17,781 nucleotides of DNA from UBA2137 sp050251555. Its GTDB lineage: Bacteria > Pseudomonadota > Alphaproteobacteria > Micavibrionales > Micavibrionaceae. Location of the stretch: NCBI GenBank assembly GCA_050251555.1, contig JBFWMN010000035.1, positions 1 through 17,781 of the forward strand, in the 5' to 3' direction. The notes under the pieces are model-generated. The model was not told where the DNA came from and did no database searches. It saw nothing but the letters and a program-made list of their open reading frames with translations. Shown piece after piece: positions 14,118-17,781 of the stretch. Both the position numbers and the translations under genes were made by a program. How positions within the stretch are numbered: position 1 is the first letter of the stretch; every line of letters starts with the position of its first letter.

Positions 14118-14981
14118 ATGTCCATCGAAAAGATCAGAACCGATTTACAAAAGAAAATCAAACTCGCGCAAAATGCCGTACCAACCAGGGAGATCGCCCG
14201 AACGGCTTTGGATTGTCTGGATTATACTTCGCTTAAAGGCGACGAAACGCCCGAGATCATCCGCGAATTTTGTGATGTCGCCCTCGCAAATCGGACAGCG
14301 TCGGTCTGTATCTATCCTGACAAAGTCGCCATTGCCCGCAAGGTCATGGATAAAAGCGGTCAGGGTGATCGCGCACCCGATGTCGCAACCGTCCTTAATT
14401 TTCCCTATGGCAATCTGCGCACCCTAAGCGATGAAAAGGCTACCCCCGAGAGCACTTTTGCCGATGCCAAACGCATGCTGGCAGATGGTGCCAATCAAAT
14501 TGATATCGTCATGGCTTATGAGTCTTTTCGTGATGGCGATATCAATTATGCACGTGAACTGATGCTGGCTGCGTCCGATGCCATTCAGGACGATGCGCGT
14601 TTCATGGTGATTTTGGAAACAGGCACGTATTACAGCGTTGCCAAATTGCGCGAAGCCTGTCGCAACGCCTATACATGCCGCGCCGATTTTCTCAAAACCT
14701 CAACAGGCAAACATGAATCAGGCGGTGCTACTCTTCCTGCTGCCGCCGTTCTTCTCGATTTTGCCGAAGGTGCTGGGCGCCCTATCGGCGTTAAACTCTC
14801 GGGCGGGGTCAAAACCCATAAAGATGCGGCTGAATTTATTGAACTGGCCCGCTCGATCCGCGGCATGAATTCGGTGCGCCCTGATCTGTTTCGTATCGGC
14901 GCAAGCGGTGTTCTCGATACGTTGGTGTCCGCCTTATCAACAAACCCTATCCCACCGAAAGAAATCAGTCCGGGTTATTAA
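14118..14981 (+). CDS. deoC: Deoxyribose-phosphate aldolase (DeoC)
   Basis: A 287-residue class I aldolase that cleaves 2-deoxy-D-ribose 5-phosphate to glyceraldehyde 3-phosphate and acetaldehyde in the cytoplasm, the last step of deoxynucleoside catabolism. Signature blocks appear in order: LDYTSLK (34-40), VCIYP (63-67), TVLNFPYG (91-98), IDIVMAYE (128-135, Asp129), FLKTSTGK (191-198) with the Schiff-base Lys193, GVKLSGGVKT (224-233, Lys226) and RIGAS (259-263). Length is in the upper normal range, as in the longer subgroup. GAAAGG lies upstream of the ATG. It starts 32 bases after the ExoI-like gene, so it likely shares its transcript; the usual deoA/deoB/deoD partners are not in the window. 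Confidence 0.96.
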   Translation: MSIEKIRTDLQKKIKLAQNAVPTREIARTALDCLDYTSLKGDETPEIIREFCDVALANRTASVCIYPDKVAIARKVMDKSGQGDRAPDVATVLNFPYGNLRTLSDEKATPESTFADAKRMLADGANQIDIVMAYESFRDGDINYARELMLAASDAIQDDARFMVILETGTYYSVAKLREACRNAYTCRADFLKTSTGKHESGGATLPAAAVLLDFAEGAGRPIGVKLSGGVKTHKDAAEFIELARSIRGMNSVRPDLFRIGASGVLDTLVSALSTNPIPPKEISPGY

Positions 14982-14986
14982 GGCAC

Positions 14987-15021
14987 GCTCTATTAAAAAA
15001 TGTGGCTTACAGAGCCTTTTT
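14987..15021. terminator. Possible terminator between convergent deoC and tolC-type genes
   Basis: GCTCT (14987-14991) can pair with AGAGC (15011-15015) followed by CTTTTT on the plus strand. Alternatively GGCT/AGCC (15004-15007 with 15013-15016) forms a tiny stem followed on the minus strand by an ACATTTTTT tract. Both stems are short. Confidence 0.35.
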
Positions 15022-16626
15022 GTCTTCAGCCGCGACAGGTGCGGCGGCAGAAGTGGAGACCTGCACGGGCACGGGCGACTCTTTTAAAGAATCTTCGGCA
15101 TGGAGGCCTTTTTCCTTCAAATAGGATAAAAGCTTGTCAAAGATTTGCGGCTGGATGTGATCGGTACGATCCGCAATGACATCAGCAAGTTGTGCGACAT
15201 TGCCGACAGAGGTTTCTGGCGGCAGCGGGTCCATCCCGACCGCGTTCAATAAAACGGCATAGGCATTCTGATATTCGGCATAAGCCATGTGGAGGCGCGC
15301 ACGGTTTAAAGCCGCTTGCATTTCCATCTCAAGCTGCTGGGCAGGGTCTTGTGCCAAACCGCTGGAACTGACCATCCCGCGCATTCTGGAACTGACAGAG
15401 GCCAAGCGGCGCACAATATCAAAACGCTCCTCAGCCAGTGACATACGAAGGCGTGCCAAATTCACTTGGCTCATTACGGCAACAACCAGCGCACGATGAC
15501 GCATTTCAGCCAACTTCGCCTTATTTTCAGCCTGTTCGATGCGCACAGGTAGCGTGAACAAATTCACGAGATTGCTGGTCAGTGAGAGCGAATAGCCCGT
15601 CCAGTCATTCTGCGAAAGAAAATCGTTATTATCCGAATAATAGCCAAACAAGGCATTCAGCCCAGGCATGGCAGACAGAGCCGTGCGGCGGATTTCACGA
15701 GAGGCGACGCGCTGCATGAGAATTTCTTCGCGCATCTCGGGGCGGATCATGAGAGAGACCAGTTCCAGCGATTCAGGATCCAGTTTCAGATCGGGAACAG
15801 ACTCACCGTCAAAGATTTGCGATTCATCAACCGAGAGCTGGTAATTGGCACGGGGCGGCAAGTTAATGAGGGCGGCAAGCTCGATCTTTGCAGTGGCAAG
15901 CTGTGCTTTCAACGTGGTGAGCTGCTGCATGGCTTCAAGCAGACGCACTTCCTGCTGTGCGCGGATCATATCTTCTGCCGTTCCCGAACCCTTGGCACTC
16001 AACGCTTCCAGGCGCACGGTTTCAGCTTTTCCGCGTGTAATCAGCTCTTCGATACGGCTGGTCAAAATCTGCGCCGATGCGGCGCGCCAGAAAGCGGAAC
16101 GGACATCCGAAATAATATTATGGACGGCTTTGCGGCGATGTTCTTCCGCAATCCGCATTTTATCGGATTCCGTATTGGCCTGAACGATTGCAAGGCCCGC
16201 ATCCAGAACATCGTAGCCGACAGTCAGGGATGTCGTGGTGTGGTCTTTCTCCTCAAAGACCGAAGGCGGCAGGGATTGCGCACCTGTCGCCTTGTTGCGC
16301 GCCGAAATGGCTTGCTCGGAATCCCGCGAAATATACTGCGCTTTGGCATCCAGTGAAGGTAAAACGTCCAGAAGGGCGAGGTTGACCTCCCCTTTCGCGA
16401 TAATCTCTTCCATCATGGTCACGCGGTGGTCGACATTGTACAAAATGCCGCGTGCCATGGCTTCGTGGAGGCTGAGCGGGTGATCCAGAGGCTCCTGATC
16501 AGCAAAAACCGAAGCCAAATCCTTATCCAGCGTTTCGATCTGCTCATCCATACTCAAGGGCTCGCTGGATTTGGAACATCCGGCAAGCGCAAGAACGGAA
16601 ACAGCTAAAAGCAGTAACGTGCGCAT
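15007..16626 (-). CDS. TolC-family outer membrane lipoprotein
   Basis: A 539-residue outer-membrane efflux protein (OEP/TolC family). The N-terminus is a lipoprotein signal: hydrophobic h-region then the lipobox LALAGC, with the lipidated Cys at residue 17. The body is long alpha-helical and contains the two-fold repeated layout of TolC: PLSLHEAMARGILYN start, helical blocks with QQEVRLLEAMQQLTTLKAQ, and YSLSLTSNLVNLFTLPVRIE in the second half. The C-terminal ~60 residues are Ala/Ser/Pro-rich and nonconserved. Such channels carry substrates across the outer membrane together with an inner-membrane pump and a periplasmic adaptor; neither is in this window, so the partner is unknown. I chose ATG 16626; a TTG lies just before it. 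No clear ribosome site is visible. Confidence 0.9.
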   Translation of the reverse strand: MRTLLLLAVSVLALAGCSKSSEPLSMDEQIETLDKDLASVFADQEPLDHPLSLHEAMARGILYNVDHRVTMMEEIIAKGEVNLALLDVLPSLDAKAQYISRDSEQAISARNKATGAQSLPPSVFEEKDHTTTSLTVGYDVLDAGLAIVQANTESDKMRIAEEHRRKAVHNIISDVRSAFWRAASAQILTSRIEELITRGKAETVRLEALSAKGSGTAEDMIRAQQEVRLLEAMQQLTTLKAQLATAKIELAALINLPPRANYQLSVDESQIFDGESVPDLKLDPESLELVSLMIRPEMREEILMQRVASREIRRTALSAMPGLNALFGYYSDNNDFLSQNDWTGYSLSLTSNLVNLFTLPVRIEQAENKAKLAEMRHRALVVAVMSQVNLARLRMSLAEERFDIVRRLASVSSRMRGMVSSSGLAQDPAQQLEMEMQAALNRARLHMAYAEYQNAYAVLLNAVGMDPLPPETSVGNVAQLADVIADRTDHIQPQIFDKLLSYLKEKGLHAEDSLKESPVPVQVSTSAAAPVAAEDKKAL

Positions 16627-16817
16627 CAAGAAGGTTGCTTTGTCTTTTTTGAAATCCGACGGAGGCAGGAGAAACGAATCGTCGGAAGAGGTACCTGTGG
16701 ATAGTTTGCCAGACCGTTAAGATTCTGTAAAGCTTTTGCGCGGTGCAGCTTTATTTCGGGTCAGTGTTCGATTAGTCTTCTCCTATCTTTATGAACCTTT
16801 TTAGGAAAGACACATCG

Positions 16818-17291
16818 ATGAAACAGAAACTGCCCACATTCCTGCTTACCTGCCTGACGCTGACCGTCGGTGCTTTTTCTTCATCTGCTTTTGCCCAGAC
16901 CACGCCTGATGCAGAAGGCTACTGGCTCACAGAAAACCAGCGCGCTGTCGTCAAAACAGAGCATTGCAACGGGAATCAGCTCTGTGGAAAAATCCACTGG
17001 ATCATCGAAGGCGGTATGCAAACCGATTCCAAAAACCCTGATGAGGCCCTGAGAAATCGCCCGATGTGCGGTCTGGAAATCCTCAACGGATTCACACAAA
17101 ACCGCAACAACCCAAAAGGCTGGGAAGGCGGTCATATCTACAAAGCCGATGATGGCGATATCTATAATGCAACCGTCACCATCAAAGATGACTCACACTT
17201 ATGGTTACGCGGGTATGTGGGCTTGCCGATTTTCGGTAAAAGCCAGACATGGACACGCGTCAACCCTGACGACTACAAACAGTGCAAATAA
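16818..17291 (+). CDS. Secreted DUF2147 family protein
   Basis: A 157-residue periplasmic protein. Signal peptide: MKQK basic start, hydrophobic core of ~15 residues, cleavage expected after AFA at about residue 24. The mature part follows DUF2147: GYWLTENQRAVVKT at its start, a CxxxxxCG segment, MCGLEIL, WEGGHIYKADDGDIYNATV and LRGYVGLPIFGKSQTW. The family is a small beta-barrel of unknown biochemical role, common in proteobacteria. The start at 16818 is preferred because AGGAAAG lies upstream and a proper signal peptide follows; ATG 16791 would add nine charged residues before it. The 190-base gap upstream contains no other gene. Confidence 0.9.
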   Translation: MKQKLPTFLLTCLTLTVGAFSSSAFAQTTPDAEGYWLTENQRAVVKTEHCNGNQLCGKIHWIIEGGMQTDSKNPDEALRNRPMCGLEILNGFTQNRNNPKGWEGGHIYKADDGDIYNATVTIKDDSHLWLRGYVGLPIFGKSQTWTRVNPDDYKQCK

Positions 17292-17297
17292 GATAAG

Positions 17298-17337
17298 CTA
17301 AAAAAACAGGGCCTTCATCATGTGTGAAAGCCCTGTT
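17298..17337 (-). terminator. Intrinsic terminator of the VOC gene (possibly bidirectional)
   Basis: AACAGGGC (17305-17312) pairs with GCCCTGTT (17330-17337), extended by TTCA/TGAA past one mismatch. On the minus strand the stem is followed by seven T, which makes it a strong terminator for the VOC gene. On the plus strand the stem could also end the DUF2147 transcript, but the tract there is only TTCC. Confidence 0.85.
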
Positions 17338-17380
17338 CCAAGTTTGCCATATCAGCGACAGTTACTGCATCTTAATAGTC

Positions 17381-17781
17381 TTATTCTGCAGCGACCTTTT
17401 CATCCGCGGTTGCGAGGGGGGAGAACGACCGGGACTCGTTCGCTGTGGCATTATCCGTTATGTGGAGTAATACGCCGTTGGGGTCTCTGACAAAAAAGCT
17501 TGTCTGCCCACATTTTTTTGCAGAAGGCTCGTCAACCATTTCCAAACCTTCCATATACAAACTGTCATAACATGCCTGCACATTGTCCTGAGGAAGCGCA
17601 ATAATGCTGCTGAAAGGCTGATTGCGAAAATCCTGAGGCAATGCAGAGGTGTCCGTAGACAATATACCGATACGCATTTCCGGTTTGCTCTGCGAATGCA
17701 GCAAAGCAAAACAGTCAATTTCCTGTTCGACGGCAAAATCGAAAAAATCTTCATAGAAGTTAATCGTCTTCGCCAGATTAT
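17381..17781 (-). CDS. VOC/glyoxalase-fold protein (partial, 5' end outside window)
   Basis: The minus-strand frame is open to the window edge and ends in TAA at 17381-17383, giving 132 residues of the C-terminal part. It begins NLAKTINFYEDFFDFAVEQE, which is the second-strand-and-helix pattern of the vicinal oxygen chelate fold, and later has SFFVRDPNGVLLHITD, the usual DPNG hairpin before the last strand. VOC proteins include glyoxalases, dioxygenases and antibiotic-binding proteins; the sequence does not decide which. The start codon, and possibly the first metal ligand, lie outside. The last ~20 residues (Ser/Ala/Glu-rich) are a nonconserved tail. A TTG inside the frame at 17704 is not the true start because coding-like sequence continues upstream. 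Confidence 0.85.
   Translation of the reverse strand, partial: NLAKTINFYEDFFDFAVEQEIDCFALLHSQSKPEMRIGILSTDTSALPQDFRNQPFSSIIALPQDNVQACYDSLYMEGLEMVDEPSAKKCGQTSFFVRDPNGVLLHITDNATANESRSFSPLATADEKVAAE

Noticed and set aside
15817..16356. 179-residue plus-strand open frame opposite the TolC-type gene
   Set aside because: The minus-strand frame carries a clear lipobox and TolC features over the whole span; this is its antisense shadow.
1..17781. CRISPR array, tRNA, rRNA or insertion sequence
   Set aside because: No regularly spaced direct repeats, cloverleaf-like sequence, transposase motifs or paired terminal repeats were seen; the only tandem repeat is inside the helicase gene.

Overview
The window (17.8 kb, mid-GC with AT-rich intergenic stretches) looks like bacterial chromosome. 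It is most likely an alphaproteobacterium: it carries a BigR/SqrR-type ArsR repressor divergent from a rhodanese-DUF2892 gene, an RhlE-like helicase next to a cold-shock protein, and protein styles typical of that class. This is inference from gene content; no rRNA or tRNA is present.

Layout. 1-950: an AT-rich patch with one membrane-anchored hypothetical gene, flanked on both sides by what look like minus-strand coding remnants. 955-1858: a divergent pair, a SqrR/BigR-like repressor (-) and a rhodanese plus two-helix membrane protein (+), sharing a perfect 16-bp palindrome. 1859-4476: a cold-response block, with an RhlE-type DEAD-box helicase (motif II is DETD) carrying a long basic repetitive tail, then a CspA-family protein with a strong terminator. 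Both genes are preceded by leaders sharing four sequence blocks in the same order. 4485-4925 (-): a small charged hypothetical protein.

5208-14981: a tightly packed four-gene cluster and the most interesting part of the window. It encodes (1) an unrecognised 804-aa protein with a stretch faintly like the nucleoside 2-deoxyribosyltransferase/DUF4406 fold; (2) a 1023-aa RNase J-like metallo-beta-lactamase/beta-CASP nuclease with a ~360-residue N-terminal extension; (3) a 1099-aa exonuclease I (SbcB)-like DEDDh exonuclease with a ~450-residue C-terminal extension; (4) deoxyribose-phosphate aldolase (DeoC). A 5'-3' type RNase, a DNA exonuclease and DeoC together suggest a nucleic-acid turnover or scavenging module, or a nuclease-based system whose role is undescribed.

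15007-17781: a TolC-family outer-membrane lipoprotein (-), a secreted DUF2147 protein (+), and the C-terminal part of a VOC/glyoxalase-fold protein (-) running off the right edge. No CRISPR array, insertion sequence or RNA gene was seen.
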